A stretch of DNA of 43,749 bases from Pseudomonas folii (GCF_014357575.1 NZ_JACONW010000035.1:1-43749), one strand, 5' to 3'. Positions 1 through 10,783 are shown, counted from the first letter of the stretch. Numbers and translations: made by a program. The notes: generated by a model not told the origin, from the sequence alone.

Positions 1-37
1 TCTGAAATACCGCCTTCCCGGCTGAAGCCGGTCCCAC
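1..37. repeat. Right half of an intergenic inverted repeat
   Basis: This stretch matches 40146..40182 at 35 of 37 positions (the core is CTTCCCGGCT, one variable base, AAGCCGGTCCCAC). At the second site it is the right arm of a complete inverted repeat (40093..40182), so here the left arm presumably lies outside the window. It is a REP-like Pseudomonas intergenic repeat and has no coding content. Confidence 0.8.
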
Positions 38-135
38 GGCACATATCAGCTTGCGGGTAAAGAATCTCCCTCAGGTACCCCGTCTACAGCTATAACGCGC
101 GGACTCGGTACCCCACGAGTTGAACAACCTACTGC

Positions 136-990
136 TTATTGGCTGTAATACCCCACCGCCACCAGGTAATCCCCAACCTTGCGCTCATACGCATGCTTGT
201 TCTCCACCTTGCCGGTTACGGGGTTACGCCAACGGTATTCGTATTCAGCGGCGTCCTGTTTTTCAATCAGCGCGAGCATTGGTTCGCCGACAGGTTTGCC
301 CTCAGGGTCTTTAACTTTGCGAAAGTCGGTATTGATCAATCGTAGGTTGGTGCCATGCGCCACATAACGCTTGCTGTTCAGATCGACGACAAACACATAA
401 AGGTCATCCTGCAGAAATCCGCCTCGCAGGCTGTTGATAGCGGTGAGAGTGCCCTTCTGGTCACGACCCATTTCGCTAACCGCCTTATCCAGCAACGCTC
501 TGGCTTGTTCAGGTGATGCTCGAGGCACGTAATAACCCACCGCGAGAATCCGCTCGCCAAGCCGCTGAAAGTACACCCGCTTGCGCTCGACCTTGCCGTC
601 AGCCCAGTTCTGCCAGCGATACTCGGCTTGTTGGACACCTTTGCTTTCCGGGGTCTGCAAAACTTCCTTGAACGCTTTTTGCAGGTCCGGCTCAAGCACC
701 TGAGAGACGTCGCGGCCAATCAGAACCACTGAAGGTCCACCGCTGGCCAGCATGGTGCCGTGGGTGTCGACGACGAACACATAGCGCTCGCCATCGACAA
801 ACTCGCCCTGACGGCTGAACTCGGCAAACGCCTTGTCACCTGCTTCCTGATAGCGGGTCACAGCCTTCTCCAGCAAGGCTTTGGCGGCAGGCCCCTGCTC
901 AGGGCTTTCGACGCCAGCCACTGCCTGGCCAAGCCAGGCAGAACATAGAACCCCCAGGACAACACCGATACCGCGTGGCGAAAACTGCAT
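136..990 (-). CDS. Secreted protein with two tandem Cache domains
   Basis: The 284-residue product starts with a signal peptide (about residues 1-25, ending near AVAG), so it should be exported to the periplasm. The mature part is an internal duplication: YVFVVD...GRDV and YEYRW/GKVE.K...AVGYY motifs occur once in residues 34-155 and again in about 160-284, each unit resembling a single Cache_2 (dCache/sCache) ligand-binding fold. No transmembrane, HAMP, kinase, GGDEF or chemoreceptor output domain follows, so it is probably a free periplasmic sensor or binding protein working with a partner encoded elsewhere. The ATG at 990 was preferred to the longer frame from 1059 because AAGGGG lies about 6 bases upstream and the signal peptide then sits at the N terminus. 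The ligand cannot be told from sequence. Confidence 0.85.
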   Translation of the reverse strand: MQFSPRGIGVVLGVLCSAWLGQAVAGVESPEQGPAAKALLEKAVTRYQEAGDKAFAEFSRQGEFVDGERYVFVVDTHGTMLASGGPSVVLIGRDVSQVLEPDLQKAFKEVLQTPESKGVQQAEYRWQNWADGKVERKRVYFQRLGERILAVGYYVPRASPEQARALLDKAVSEMGRDQKGTLTAINSLRGGFLQDDLYVFVVDLNSKRYVAHGTNLRLINTDFRKVKDPEGKPVGEPMLALIEKQDAAEYEYRWRNPVTGKVENKHAYERKVGDYLVAVGYYSQ

Positions 991-1086
991 GACTGGCCCC
1001 TTCTTTTTATAAGTCTGCCCAGAGCTTAGACAAACGCTGGATGATGCAGAATCATTCATGAAAAAGGGGTCGCCAGCGCCGCTTGG

Positions 1087-2244
1087 CTAACCGCTGAAAT
1101 CAGTCCAGAACCACTGTGTTCGCTCGGCTTTAAGGTGTTCGAAAGCTGGCATGACTTCACCCTTGTTGAAGAAACGCCGGGAGCGCGCCATGGCGCTACT
1201 GAACCAGTGCCCGGTCTGCGGACAAGGCTGACCGGCACGCACCGAGGCCATGGGTTTTTCGTCGAAGCGGGCATACCACTGAGCAGTCGATTGCTCGGTA
1301 AAACCGATGCCGCGCCCCGGGCATGGATGAAGGCAGCCAGTGTCCTGCACCCGGATTGGCTTGAGCACCTTATTGACCGCCATGTAAGCATTCGAAGGCC
1401 CTTCGCCTCTGCCACCCAGTGCCGGTAAAACACCTGCGCGAATCATCAGGCCGTTTTCATAGGTTTGGAAAACGACGTCACTATGAGGACTGAGCACCTT
1501 GCGCAACCGGTCGCTACCACCCAACTGATGAACAAACCGGTTCCCCAGAATGCTGTACCAACTGACGCCCTTGATCCTGTCCAGCAATCGCAGACTTTCC
1601 ATGTGCGGTCCGGCATCGACCATCAAACCGATGTAGTCCTGTGCCAACCGGTATTCCAAGGGCAGATACCTGAGGCCATCACCTGGCAGAACACACACCA
1701 GCCCGCCGTAACCATGCTCGGCCTGGATCTGGTTGCAGAGATACTTGACCCAGCCCTCGTACACTTTGGCACCGTCTCGGTCCATCAAAAAGGACCACGG
1801 CAGCAGCATTTTCAGGCAAGAGTGATCGGTCGCCGCCTGACTTTCAGGCGGCGCCATGACGGACATGCAATAAGTGGCAGCCTCCACGGGTCTGGCGCTG
1901 GAAATCGACCACAGCAGCGGTTCGTCCGGTGCGCTATCAAGCACTTGCTTCCGACAAATGGAGAAACTGCTGGGCGACAGTTTTCGAAGCCGCTGATAAG
2001 ACTGCCAATCGAGCGCCGACCGAAACGTATCGTAAAAATGCGTGAAGCATTCTTCGATTCGTTGCCGGGTCTTCGGCGTATGCCCTTGCTTGAAATACAA
2101 CGTGGTCATGAGCCCTAATCGGGCGGCGGGTCTACATTGTGCAGCGTCGGTCAGAAACTGATCCGCCTGGTACTTGAGCCTTCCGAGAATCCCTGGTGCT
2201 TCAGATACGGTTTGCAACACGTTTTTATTCTCCCGGTCTTCCAT
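1087..2244 (-). CDS. DUF3396-like protein (type VI secretion immunity family)
   Basis: A 385-residue soluble protein without a signal peptide or membrane segments. The middle and C-terminal part resemble the DUF3396 / type VI immunity family: a GVLPALG segment, a YMAVNKVLKPIRV segment, then TAQWYARFD. The C terminus has a CPQTGHW...SRRFFNKGEVMP motif that I associate with immunity proteins of polymorphic and type VI toxins. Family members neutralise a cognate effector in the cytoplasm. No VgrG, PAAR, Hcp or recognisable toxin gene lies nearby, so this is an orphan. The ATG at 2244 is the first ATG of the frame; a TTG two codons upstream is less likely, and neither start has a strong ribosome binding site. 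The family call is by eye, and the identity of any cognate toxin is unknown. Confidence 0.6.
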   Translation of the reverse strand: MEDRENKNVLQTVSEAPGILGRLKYQADQFLTDAAQCRPAARLGLMTTLYFKQGHTPKTRQRIEECFTHFYDTFRSALDWQSYQRLRKLSPSSFSICRKQVLDSAPDEPLLWSISSARPVEAATYCMSVMAPPESQAATDHSCLKMLLPWSFLMDRDGAKVYEGWVKYLCNQIQAEHGYGGLVCVLPGDGLRYLPLEYRLAQDYIGLMVDAGPHMESLRLLDRIKGVSWYSILGNRFVHQLGGSDRLRKVLSPHSDVVFQTYENGLMIRAGVLPALGGRGEGPSNAYMAVNKVLKPIRVQDTGCLHPCPGRGIGFTEQSTAQWYARFDEKPMASVRAGQPCPQTGHWFSSAMARSRRFFNKGEVMPAFEHLKAERTQWFWTDFSG

Positions 2245-2499
2245 AAACAAGAATGCGACGCAAGAGTGAAGGGAGTTGCAAGGAGGGACAATACGGAGAA
2301 ATCAATTTGGGAAATCAGCTACACACTTCAAGAAGCGTCCTACTCAAATCCTACAAATTTAGCCTCTGCCGGGCACTTTTAATCACCAATAGTCATAATG
2401 GCATTGCGCCAATTTTGTAAGCGTTGGGTAAAATGACTGGGCAGTCATGGCCTGCTTCATTGAAGATACAGGCACTGGGCGGGGAATCTGACAGAAGTT

Positions 2500-3132
2500 T
2501 CAGGTGCGTAGGGCGGGGCTTAGGCGCAGCATATCCAGACCGGCATCTACCCATTTCTCGGCCCTGTCGATGAGGGAGTAGCTGTCGGGGACCAGCAGCC
2601 ATTGGCCGAGCATGCCGTCTATATAGGCATGAAGGGCGATGGACGCACGAACGGTGTCCAGATCTGCAGGTAATTGACCTTTGCGGACAGCGTTGCTCAA
2701 CGCCAGGCCGATCCGGTCGTTGCACTCCAGCGCATTGACCTGACGCTGCTGGCGAAAGTCGCACATTTCATCGGTGAATTCGCATTTATGAAACAGAATC
2801 TCATTAATGCGCCGCGTTTTCGGGTCCACTGTAATTTCATGAAACAAATGAATCAGCAATTTCTTCATGCAGCCCAGCGGGTCGACCTCGTCCTCGCTTT
2901 CGCTCGCCAGCGCCATCTCTTCCAAGGGTTCCTGGATGCTGTCGAGCATCGCCTGCACCAGATCGGCCTTATTGCTGAAGTGCCAGTAGATCGCGCCACG
3001 GGTCACTCCCGCCAGGGATGCGATATCCGCCAGAGTCGTACGCGCAACGCCTCTCTCATAGAACGCTTTCTCAGCGGCCTCGAGAATTTGGCTACGGGTA
3101 ACCTGAGCTTCCTCTTTGGTACGACGGACCAT
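2500..3132 (-). CDS. ttgR: TetR-family repressor TtgR/EmhR of the adjacent efflux operon
   Basis: The 210-residue length equals that of P. putida TtgR, and the sequence follows it closely: N-terminal [10 protein letters not shown], a TetR helix-turn-helix at about residues 12-55 ([20 protein letters not shown]), the RRINEI.HKCEFTD core helix and the C-terminal [11 protein letters not shown]. The family binds drug-like and plant aromatic ligands in its C-terminal pocket and then releases the ttgABC/ttgR operator. The gene is divergent from ttgA, and the operator is visible at 3266..3300. ATG at 3132. Orthologues are called emhR (P. fluorescens) or arpR; the exact name depends on species. Confidence 0.93.
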   Translation of the reverse strand: MVRRTKEEAQVTRSQILEAAEKAFYERGVARTTLADIASLAGVTRGAIYWHFSNKADLVQAMLDSIQEPLEEMALASESEDEVDPLGCMKKLLIHLFHEITVDPKTRRINEILFHKCEFTDEMCDFRQQRQVNALECNDRIGLALSNAVRKGQLPADLDTVRASIALHAYIDGMLGQWLLVPDSYSLIDRAEKWVDAGLDMLRLSPALRT

Positions 3133-3265
3133 GGCAGTAAAACCTCATTGAAAATGCTGCACGCCACGAATCATGTGGCTCTGAAGCAAAACCGGGCGGC
3201 ATTTGTATTGCCTTGTCCCGAACCTGCAATCCCCAGTAGGCGCGGCTTAGCGACGCAGTACTGGG

Positions 3266-3300
3266 TATTTACAAACAACCGTGAATGTAAGTATATTCAT
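3266..3300. promoter_or_regulatory. TtgR operator overlapping the ttgABC promoter
   Basis: The divergent ttgR-ttgA space contains TATTTACAAACAACC followed by GTGAATGTAAGTATATTC, which is almost the operator I remember for P. putida TtgR. TTACA (3269-3273) and TGTAA (3286-3290) form the inverted arms. The same bases give a good promoter toward ttgA: -35 TTTACA at 3268-3273, an 18-base spacer and -10 TATATT at 3292-3297. Repressor binding would therefore occlude RNA polymerase, and on the other strand would autoregulate ttgR. The promoter boxes are my reading, not mapped. Confidence 0.8.
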
Positions 3301-3381
3301 TAGCCTACTACTTATCCAGCCAGAATTTTTCACACCCTTTCACTTTTCTTGAGCACCCAGGCTCCTGACCCGAGGATCTTC

Positions 3382-4527
3382 ATGCAATTCAAGCCAGCTG
3401 TTACCGTACTGGTCACTGCCGTCGCCCTGGCAACACTGCTCAGTGGATGCAGTAAAAAGGAAGAAGCCGCAGCTCCTGCAGCTGCACCTCCTCAGGTCGG
3501 CGTCGTTACCATCAAAGCTCAGCCCTACACCCTGACATCGGAACTGCCAGGCCGTACCACGGCCTATCGCATCGCTGAAGTCCGGCCTCAGGTCAACGGC
3601 ATCATTCTCAAGCGCATGTTTACAGAAGGCGCTGATGTGAAAGCCGGCCAACAGCTGTATCAAATTGATCCAGCGCTTTACGAAGCCACGGCCAACAGCG
3701 CCAAGGCGACATTGCAGTCGGCCAAGTCTCTCGCTGATCGCTACAAGCAACTGGTCAACGAGCAAGCCGTAAGCCGTCAGGAATACGACACCGCGCTGTC
3801 CTCAAGCCTGGAAGCGCAGGCCACGTTGCAAACCGCTCAGATCAACCTGCGTTACACCAAGGTAATGGCCCCTATTTCCGGCCGTATCGGGCGTTCCGAT
3901 GTGACTGAAGGTGCACTGGTTACCAGCGGTCAGACCAACGCCATGGCGACGATCCAGCAACTGGACCCGATCTACGTTGACGTGACCCAGTCTTCCACCG
4001 AGATGCTCAAACTGCGTCGGGACCTGGAGTCCGGCAAACTGCAAAAAGCCGGTGACAACGCCGCATCGGTCAAGCTGACCCTTGAAGACGGCAGCGAATA
4101 CAGCAAACCGGGCAAACTGGAATTCTCTGAAGTGTCGGTAGACCAGGCAACTGGCTCCGTGACCCTGCGCGCAGTGTTCCCTAACCCTGACCACACCCTG
4201 TTGCCTGGCATGTTCGTTCACGCCCAGCTGCAGGCTGGCGTGAAAAGCGAAGCCATCCTTGCTCCGCAGCAAGGCGTGACCCGTGACATGCGCGGCAATC
4301 CATCCGCCCTGGTGGTTAACAAAGACAACAAGGTTGAGCAGCGCGAACTCATCGCCAATCGCACTTCCGGTGCTTACTGGTTGATCGAAAAAGGTCTGGA
4401 ACCGGGTGATCGCGTAATCACTGAAGGTCTGCAATTCGTCAAGCCAGGCGCGCAAGTGACGGTCAAGGAAGCGACCAACCTCACGCCAGCCCAGTCCGCC
4501 CCTGCCGCCACTGGCAAAGGTGAGTAA
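3382..4527 (+). CDS. ttgA: RND efflux periplasmic adaptor lipoprotein (TtgA/EmhA/MexA type)
   Basis: The 381-residue product is the membrane fusion protein that bridges the inner-membrane pump TtgB and the outer-membrane channel TtgC. A lipoprotein signal with lipobox LLSGC (lipidated Cys near residue 25) anchors it to the inner membrane. A lipoyl/barrel-sandwich segment split by an alpha-helical hairpin (AKATLQSAKSLADRYKQL...) and a beta-barrel plus membrane-proximal domain (ILAPQQGVTRD, VITEGLQFVKPG) follow, the order of the AcrA/MexA family. The ATG at 3382 was chosen over the in-frame upstream start at 3349 because the signal peptide begins here and GAGGA precedes it. First gene of the operon; ttgB begins 3 bases after the stop. 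Confidence 0.95.
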   Translation: MQFKPAVTVLVTAVALATLLSGCSKKEEAAAPAAAPPQVGVVTIKAQPYTLTSELPGRTTAYRIAEVRPQVNGIILKRMFTEGADVKAGQQLYQIDPALYEATANSAKATLQSAKSLADRYKQLVNEQAVSRQEYDTALSSSLEAQATLQTAQINLRYTKVMAPISGRIGRSDVTEGALVTSGQTNAMATIQQLDPIYVDVTQSSTEMLKLRRDLESGKLQKAGDNAASVKLTLEDGSEYSKPGKLEFSEVSVDQATGSVTLRAVFPNPDHTLLPGMFVHAQLQAGVKSEAILAPQQGVTRDMRGNPSALVVNKDNKVEQRELIANRTSGAYWLIEKGLEPGDRVITEGLQFVKPGAQVTVKEATNLTPAQSAPAATGKGE

Positions 4528-4530
4528 CCG

Positions 4531-7500
4531 ATGTCTAAATTCTTTATTGACCGCCCCATTTTCGCCTGGGTATTAGCCCTGGTGATCATGCTGGTGGGTA
4601 CGCTTTCGATCCTGAAGCTACCGATCAACCAGTACCCGGCCATTGCACCTACAGCCATTGATATCCAGGTTACCTACCCAGGTGCTTCGGCGCAGACGGT
4701 GCAAGACACCGTGGTGCAGATCATTGAGCAACAGCTCAACGGTATCGATAACCTGCGTTATGTTTCCTCGGACAGTAACTCCGACGGCAGCATGACCATC
4801 ACTGTGACCTTCAACCAGGGTACCAACCCGGATACCGCCCAGGTTCAGGTCCAGAACAAGCTCAACCTTGCCACCCCGCTGCTGCCGCAAGAAGTACAGC
4901 AACAGGGTCTGCGCGTAACCAAGTCGGTGAAAAACTTCCTGCTGGTAATTGGTCTGGTCGCCGAGGACGGCAGCCTGACCCGGGAAGACTTGTCCAACTA
5001 CATCGTTTCCAACATCCAGGACCCGATCTCCCGGACTTCCGGTGTGGGCGACTTCCAGGTGTTCGGTTCGCAGTACGCCATGCGTATCTGGCTGGACCCG
5101 GCCAAGCTCAACAACTACCAGATGACACCGGTTGATGTGAGCACGGCAATTTCTGCACAGAACGTCCAGATCGCTACCGGCCAACTGGGCGGTCTGCCTG
5201 CCGTACCCGGCACTCAACTGAACGCCACGATCATCGGCAAGACGCGTCTGCAGACCCCTGAGCAGTTCGGCAACATTCTGCTCAAGGTCAATACCGACGG
5301 TTCGCAAGTACGTCTTCGTGACGTCGCCCGTATTGAGCTGGGCGGCCAGAACTACAGCATTGATGCGCAGTTCAACGGCAAACCGGCTTCCGGTATGGCA
5401 ATCAAACTGGCTTCCGGTGCCAACGCACTGGACACCGCCAAGGCGATTCGCGCCACCGTCGCCAACCTGGAGCCGTTCTTTCCGCCTGGCATGAAGGTGG
5501 TTTACCCGTACGACACCACGCCAACCGTGACCGAATCGATTTCGGGCGTTGTTGACACCCTGATCGAAGCGATCGTGCTGGTGTTCCTGGTGATGTACCT
5601 GTTCCTGCAAAACTTCCGCGCCACCGTGATCACTACGATGACCGTGCCGGTCGTATTGCTCGGTACATTCGGCATCCTTGCCGCGTTCGGTTTCACTATT
5701 AACACCCTGACCATGTTCGGGATGATCCTGGCCATCGGGCTCTTGGTGGACGACGCCATTGTGGTGGTGGAGAACGTCGAGCGGGTAATGGCCGAAGAGC
5801 ACTTATCGCCGAAAGAGGCGACCAAGAAATCCATGGGGCAGATCCAGGGTGCACTGGTGGGTATCGCCATGGTGCTCTCGGCGGTACTGCTGCCAATGGC
5901 GTTCTTCGGGGGGTCTACAGGGGTTATTTACAAACAGTTCTCGATCACCATTGTTTCGGCGATGGCCCTGTCGGTTCTGGTTGCATTGATCTTCACCCCG
6001 GCGCTCTGCGCCACCATGCTCAAGCCCATCGACCCGGAAAAACACGGCCAACCGAAAAAAGGTTTCTTCGGCTGGTTCAACCGCACGTTTGATCGTGGCG
6101 TAAACAGCTACGAGCGCGGCGTGAAACGCATGGTGACTCACAAGCTGCCAGCGTTCGGCGTATACCTGCTCATCGTTGCGGGCATGATCTTCCTGTTCAC
6201 TCGCATCCCGAGTGCGTTCCTGCCGGAAGAAGACCAAGGCGTGATTTTCGCTCAGGTTCAGACCCCAGCGGGCTCGTCCGCCGAGCGTACGCAGAAAGTC
6301 ATCGACGATATGCGTACCTTCCTGCTCGACAAGGAGAACGGTGAAGGTAACGGCGTGAACTCGGTGTTCAGCGTCAACGGCTTCAACTTCGCCGGTCGTG
6401 GCCAGAGTTCGGGCCTTGCGTTTGTAATGCTCAAACCGTGGGGCGAACGTGACTCGGAAAACACCGTGTTCAAGATTGCCGAACGAGCACAGGCACACTT
6501 CTTCTCCTTCCGGGATGCGATGGTGTACGCCGTGGTTCCACCTTCGGTACTGGAACTGGGTAACGCAACCGGTTTCGACGTTTACCTGCAGGACCAGGGC
6601 GGTGTAGGCCACGACAAGCTGCTTGAGGCACGTAACCAGTTCCTCGGCATGGCGTCGCAAAGCAAGATACTTGCAGGCGTACGTCCTAACGGCCTGGGTG
6701 ACGAGCCGCAGTATCAGCTCACTGTCGATGACGAGAAGGCCAGCGCTCTGGGCATTACGTTGGCAAACATCAACCAGACCTTGTCCATCGCACTGGGTGG
6801 TAGCTACGTCAACGACTTCATCGACCGTGGTCGGGTGAAGAAAGTGTACGTGCAGGGTGAAGCGGCGAGCCGCATGACCCCTGAAGATCTGGGCAAGTGG
6901 TTCGTGCGTAACGATGCCGGGACCATGGTGCCGCTGTCTGCCATCGCCAAAGGCGAGTGGATTTACGGTTCGCCGAAGCTGTCGCGTTATAACGGCGTAG
7001 CGGCAATGGAAATTCTCGGCACACCGGCTCCGGGTTACAGCTCGGGGCAAGCCATGGCGGAGGTCGAATCCATCGCCAAGAAACTGCCAGCAGGTATCGG
7101 TTACGCCTTCACCGGTCTGTCCTTCGAAGAACGTTTGTCCGGCTCTCAGGCGCCTGCGCTGTACGCCCTGTCGATGCTGGTCGTGTTCCTCTGTCTGGCA
7201 GCGCTGTATGAAAGCTGGTCGATTCCGATTGCGGTCATGCTCGTTGTACCGCTGGGTATCATCGGTGCACTTATGGCAACCAGCCTGAGGGGCCTGTCCA
7301 ACGACGTGTTCTTCCAGGTCGGCTTGTTGACGACGATCGGGCTGGCGGCGAAGAATGCGATCCTGATTGTCGAGTTCGCCAAAGAGCTGCATGAACAGGG
7401 CAAGAGTCTGGTGGATGCGGCGATGGAAGCCTGCCGCATGCGTCTGCGCCCGATCATCATGACCTCCATGGCGTTTATCCTCGGCGTGGTACCGCTGGCG

Positions 7501-7689
7501 ATCTCCACCGGTGCCGGTTCGGGTAGCCAGCACGCAATTGGTACAGGCGTAATCGGCGGTATGATCACCGCCACCGTCCTGGCAATTTTCTGGGTCCCAA
7601 TGTTCTACGTTGCCGTGTCGTCGATGTTCAAGAGCAAGTACGACAAGGAACACGAGAAACAAACATCACATGATGAGGCTGGCCAATGA
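4531..7689 (+). CDS. ttgB: RND multidrug/solvent efflux pump, inner-membrane transporter
   Basis: The 1052 residues match the usual length of AcrB/MexB/TtgB proton antiporters (HAE1 family). The start [14 protein letters not shown] is the typical N-terminal transmembrane helix. The proton-relay aspartates are present in TM4 as the pair D407-D408 ([16 protein letters not shown]), and the partner lysine is K941 in [13 protein letters not shown]. The two large periplasmic loops with the duplicated fold lie between TM1-TM2 and TM7-TM8. It exports hydrophobic drugs, aromatics and solvents from the periplasm and inner-membrane leaflet. It lies between the adaptor and channel genes, and its stop overlaps the ttgC start (ATGA). 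No frameshift or missing catalytic residue is seen. Orthologues: emhB, mexB. Confidence 0.96.
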   Translation: MSKFFIDRPIFAWVLALVIMLVGTLSILKLPINQYPAIAPTAIDIQVTYPGASAQTVQDTVVQIIEQQLNGIDNLRYVSSDSNSDGSMTITVTFNQGTNPDTAQVQVQNKLNLATPLLPQEVQQQGLRVTKSVKNFLLVIGLVAEDGSLTREDLSNYIVSNIQDPISRTSGVGDFQVFGSQYAMRIWLDPAKLNNYQMTPVDVSTAISAQNVQIATGQLGGLPAVPGTQLNATIIGKTRLQTPEQFGNILLKVNTDGSQVRLRDVARIELGGQNYSIDAQFNGKPASGMAIKLASGANALDTAKAIRATVANLEPFFPPGMKVVYPYDTTPTVTESISGVVDTLIEAIVLVFLVMYLFLQNFRATVITTMTVPVVLLGTFGILAAFGFTINTLTMFGMILAIGLLVDDAIVVVENVERVMAEEHLSPKEATKKSMGQIQGALVGIAMVLSAVLLPMAFFGGSTGVIYKQFSITIVSAMALSVLVALIFTPALCATMLKPIDPEKHGQPKKGFFGWFNRTFDRGVNSYERGVKRMVTHKLPAFGVYLLIVAGMIFLFTRIPSAFLPEEDQGVIFAQVQTPAGSSAERTQKVIDDMRTFLLDKENGEGNGVNSVFSVNGFNFAGRGQSSGLAFVMLKPWGERDSENTVFKIAERAQAHFFSFRDAMVYAVVPPSVLELGNATGFDVYLQDQGGVGHDKLLEARNQFLGMASQSKILAGVRPNGLGDEPQYQLTVDDEKASALGITLANINQTLSIALGGSYVNDFIDRGRVKKVYVQGEAASRMTPEDLGKWFVRNDAGTMVPLSAIAKGEWIYGSPKLSRYNGVAAMEILGTPAPGYSSGQAMAEVESIAKKLPAGIGYAFTGLSFEERLSGSQAPALYALSMLVVFLCLAALYESWSIPIAVMLVVPLGIIGALMATSLRGLSNDVFFQVGLLTTIGLAAKNAILIVEFAKELHEQGKSLVDAAMEACRMRLRPIIMTSMAFILGVVPLAISTGAGSGSQHAIGTGVIGGMITATVLAIFWVPMFYVAVSSMFKSKYDKEHEKQTSHDEAGQ

Positions 7690-9146
7690 GCAAGTCCCTG
7701 ATCTCCCTGGCAGTCACTGCGGTCATCCTCAGTGGTTGCTCGTTGATCCCTGAATACAAACAGCCTGCGGCTCCGGTCGCGGCGCAGTACCCGCAAGGTC
7801 CGGCCTACTCGCCGACTGAAGCGGCGAACGTCGCGGCAGCCGAACAGGGCTGGCGTCAGTTTTTCCATGACCCGGCCCTGCAGCAGCTGATCCAGACTGC
7901 GCTGGTCAACAACCGCGACCTGCGTGTCGCGGCGCTGAACATCGACGCCTACCGTGCTCAGTACCGCATTCAGCGTGCCGATCTGTTCCCGGCGGTTTCT
8001 GCTGATGGCAGCGGCAGCCGTCAACGGGTTCCGGCCGATATGTCCACCACTCGCGAATCAGGCATTACCAGCCAGTATTCAGCAACGCTGGGTGTCAGTG
8101 CCTATGAACTGGATCTGTTCGGTCGGGTTCGCAGCCTGAGCGAGCAAGCCTTGCAGACTTACTTCTCCAGTGAAGAAGCCCGTCGTAGCACACAGATCAG
8201 CCTGGTGGCCAACGTCGCCAATGCCTACATGACCTGGCAGGCCGACAAAGAGCTGCTCAAGCTGACGGAAGAAACACTCAAGACCTACGAAGAAAGTCTG
8301 CGTCTGACTTCCCGTAGTAATGAAGTGGGCGTTTCGTCGGCGCTGGATCTGAGCCAGGCACGGACCTCGGTGGAAAGCGCCAAGGTTGCTCTGGCGCGCT
8401 ACCAGCGTCAGGTCGCTCAGGATCAGAACAACCTGACCCTGCTGCTGGGCACTAACCTGCCGGATAATCTGCCGCCCGCTCAGCCTTTGAGTGCCGACCT
8501 GTTGAGCGCTCTGCCAGCAGGCCTGCCTTCGGATCTGCTGCAGCGTCGTCCAGACATTCTGCAGGCCGAGCACTCGTTGCAGGCTGCCAACGCAAACATC
8601 GGTGCAGCCCGTGCGGCATTTTTCCCGAGCATCAGCCTGACAGCCAACGCCGGTACGATCAGCCCGGATCTTTCCGGTCTGTTCAAAGGCGGTTCGGGTA
8701 CCTGGCTGTTCCAGCCAAGCATCAACATCCCGATCTTCAACGCCGGCAGCCTGCGCGCCAGCCTGGATTACTCGAAAATCCAGAAAGAGATCAGCGTCGC
8801 CAACTACGAAAAAGCGATTCAGACCGCCTTCCAGGAAGTCTCTGACGGCCTGGCTTCGCGCAAGACTTACAACGAACAGTTGCAAGCCCAGCGTGATTTC
8901 GTGAACGCCAACCAGGACTACTACCGTCTGGCCGAGCGTCGCTACCGCATCGGGATCGACAGCAACCTGACCTTCCTCGATGCCCAACGCTCGCTGTTCA
9001 GCGCGCAACAATCGCTGATCACCGACCGTCTCTCCCAGCTCACCAGCGAGGTCAACCTGTACAAGGCCCTCGGCGGTGGTTGGTATGAGCAAACCGGGCA
9101 GGCCAAACCGGTAGATAAAGAGAAGCCGACAGTTCAGTTGTTCTGA
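7686..9146 (+). CDS. ttgC: Outer-membrane efflux channel lipoprotein (TtgC/EmhC/OprM type)
   Basis: The 486-residue product belongs to the OprM/NodT branch of TolC-like channels. It has a lipoprotein signal with lipobox ILSGC, an early EYKQP motif, and two repeated outer-membrane efflux segments that form the beta-barrel and the periplasmic alpha-tunnel ([13 protein letters not shown]...[57 protein letters not shown]). The start overlaps the ttgB stop by four bases (ATGA), so expression is probably translationally coupled. A strong hairpin terminator follows 27 bases downstream and closes the operon. It completes the tripartite pump with TtgA and TtgB. Confidence 0.95.
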   Translation: MSKSLISLAVTAVILSGCSLIPEYKQPAAPVAAQYPQGPAYSPTEAANVAAAEQGWRQFFHDPALQQLIQTALVNNRDLRVAALNIDAYRAQYRIQRADLFPAVSADGSGSRQRVPADMSTTRESGITSQYSATLGVSAYELDLFGRVRSLSEQALQTYFSSEEARRSTQISLVANVANAYMTWQADKELLKLTEETLKTYEESLRLTSRSNEVGVSSALDLSQARTSVESAKVALARYQRQVAQDQNNLTLLLGTNLPDNLPPAQPLSADLLSALPAGLPSDLLQRRPDILQAEHSLQAANANIGAARAAFFPSISLTANAGTISPDLSGLFKGGSGTWLFQPSINIPIFNAGSLRASLDYSKIQKEISVANYEKAIQTAFQEVSDGLASRKTYNEQLQAQRDFVNANQDYYRLAERRYRIGIDSNLTFLDAQRSLFSAQQSLITDRLSQLTSEVNLYKALGGGWYEQTGQAKPVDKEKPTVQLF

Positions 9147-9172
9147 CACCTGCTCTGATAAGCGACTCACAT

Positions 9173-9203
9173 AAAAAACCCACCTCATCGGTGGGTTTTT
9201 TAT
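9173..9203. terminator. Bidirectional intrinsic terminator between ttgC and pcaT
   Basis: The stem AAAACCCACC / GGTGGGTTTT has the loop TCATC-side bases between the arms. It has an A-tract before it and a T-tract after it, so it can stop both ttgABC (plus) and pcaT (minus) transcripts, which converge here. Confidence 0.85.
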
Positions 9204-9224
9204 TGCTTCAGAGAAAGCGCTTTA

Positions 9225-10514
9225 TCAGTGATCGTGATGCAGATACGCCGGTTGCTTGGGCAGGCGCAGACTGAACAGGAAGGCGACGGCCATCATGATC
9301 GTCACGTACCAATAGAAATTGTTCTCCATGCCCTGGTTCTTGAGGCTCAACGCAACAAACTCTGCAGAACCACCAAACACCGCGTTAGCCACTGCATAAG
9401 CCAGACCTACACCCAGTGCGCGAACTTGCGGAGGGAACATTTCGGCTTTTACCAAACCGCTGATCGAGGTGTAAAAGCTCACGATTGCCAGCGCAAAGGT
9501 GATGAGCAGGAAAGCCAGGAACGGGCTGGTCGTGGTTTTCAAGGTCATCAAAATCGGCACCGTGCAAAGCGTACCCAGTGCGCCGAACCACAGCATTGAG
9601 TTACGACGACCGATCTTGTCCGCCAGCATGCCGAACAACGGCTGCATGCACATGTACAGGAACAGCGCGCCGGTCATGATGTAACTGGCGGTCTTGGGGT
9701 CCATACCCCCCGTGTTCACCAGGTACTTCTGCATGTAAGTGGTAAAGGTGTAGAAAATCAGCGAGCCGCCTGCGGTGTAACCCAACACGGTAATAAACGC
9801 CGCCTTGTGATCACGGAATAGCGCACTGATGCTTCCGGCGTCCTTGTCCTGACGCATTTCAGCGGTGGTGGTTTCCTCAAGCGAGCGACGTAACAGCAGC
9901 GAGATCACCGCTGCGACTGCACCGATCACGAACGGAATGCGCCAGCCATAGGCGCGTAGCTCTTCAGTGCTGAGAAACTGCTGCATGATCACTACGGTCA
10001 GCACCGCCAGCAGTTGCCCGCCGATCAACGTCACGTACTGGAAGGAGGCGAAAAAACCCCGCTGGCCGCGCAACGCCACTTCGCTCATATACGTCGCAGT
10101 GGTGCCGTACTCGCCGCCTACCGACAAGCCCTGAATCAGACGCGCCAGCAACAGCAATGCCGGGGCCCAGACGCCAATCGTTGCGTAAGTCGGTAAACAC
10201 GCAATCATCAACGAGCCGCCGCACATCATCAGTACGGCGATCATCATTGAGTTCTTGCGACCATGCTTGTCGGCAACCCGGCCAAACAGCCAGCCGCCGA
10301 TAGGCCGCATCAAGAAACCGGCAGCAAACACGCCCGCGGTATTGAGCAACTGAACGGTGGGATCATCGGAAGGAAAGAACGCCGGAGCGAAGTAGATGGC
10401 GCAGAAAGCGTAGACGTAGAAATCGAACCATTCGACCAGATTGCCTGAGGAGGCGCCCACAATCGCAAAGATCCTTTTGCTGCGTTCTTCACCCGTGTAA
10501 TGCGTGGTTGTCAT
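9225..10514 (-). CDS. pcaT: MFS transporter, PcaT-like dicarboxylate/beta-ketoadipate permease
   Basis: A 429-residue, 12-helix major facilitator of the metabolite:H+ symporter group (KgtP/ProP/PcaT). The N-terminal [13 protein letters not shown], the [19 protein letters not shown] loop 2-3 signature and [14 protein letters not shown] are diagnostic. The length equals what I recall for P. putida PcaT, which takes up beta-ketoadipate and related dicarboxylates. It is the last gene of the pcaI-J-F-T series, and that context is the main reason for choosing PcaT rather than an alpha-ketoglutarate permease. A repeat-containing gap of 269 bases separates it from pcaF, so part of its expression may come from its own promoter. 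RBS GGGGAAA precedes the ATG at 10514. Confidence 0.8.
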   Translation of the reverse strand: MTTTHYTGEERSKRIFAIVGASSGNLVEWFDFYVYAFCAIYFAPAFFPSDDPTVQLLNTAGVFAAGFLMRPIGGWLFGRVADKHGRKNSMMIAVLMMCGGSLMIACLPTYATIGVWAPALLLLARLIQGLSVGGEYGTTATYMSEVALRGQRGFFASFQYVTLIGGQLLAVLTVVIMQQFLSTEELRAYGWRIPFVIGAVAAVISLLLRRSLEETTTAEMRQDKDAGSISALFRDHKAAFITVLGYTAGGSLIFYTFTTYMQKYLVNTGGMDPKTASYIMTGALFLYMCMQPLFGMLADKIGRRNSMLWFGALGTLCTVPILMTLKTTTSPFLAFLLITFALAIVSFYTSISGLVKAEMFPPQVRALGVGLAYAVANAVFGGSAEFVALSLKNQGMENNFYWYVTIMMAVAFLFSLRLPKQPAYLHHDH

Positions 10515-10660
10515 TATTTTTCCCCATTAAAGCTGAACAGTCATCCAGGACATAACCTGTAACATGTTTTGGGACAACAAGCAGCTTTATGGAATTCCAT
10601 TGTGGGGTGGCGGGCGCCATTGAGGATGGCGCGAATTCAAAAGTTGGAACGCAGTCTCCC

Positions 10661-10747
10661 GTGGGAGCGGTGCTTGCCCGCGATAAGGCTGGACGCGGTT
10701 CACTTTAGATCGCGTCAAGCCTTATCGCGGGCAAGCACCGCTGCCAC
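10661..10747. repeat. Long inverted repeat between pcaF and pcaT
   Basis: The arms 10661-10690 and 10718-10747 are almost perfectly complementary (GCGGTGCTTGCCCGCGATAA and its reverse complement) around a loop of about 27 bases. It is a REP/REPIN-like Pseudomonas intergenic element. In RNA it would form a stable hairpin and could lower read-through into pcaT. Confidence 0.8.
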
Positions 10748-10783
10748 AGGACCCCGCTTCAATTCAGAAAAGCGCCCACCCCG

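Noticed and set aside
2393..2764. 123-codon minus-strand frame at the 3' end of ttgR
   Set aside because: Overlaps ttgR in another frame; TtgR is complete at its normal 210 residues, so no frameshift needs explaining.
4618..7662. Two long minus-strand frames (394 and 619 codons) opposite ttgB
   Set aside because: They lie wholly antisense to a clear RND gene, their His/Gln/Arg-rich translations resemble no protein, and they arise from the codon bias of ttgB.
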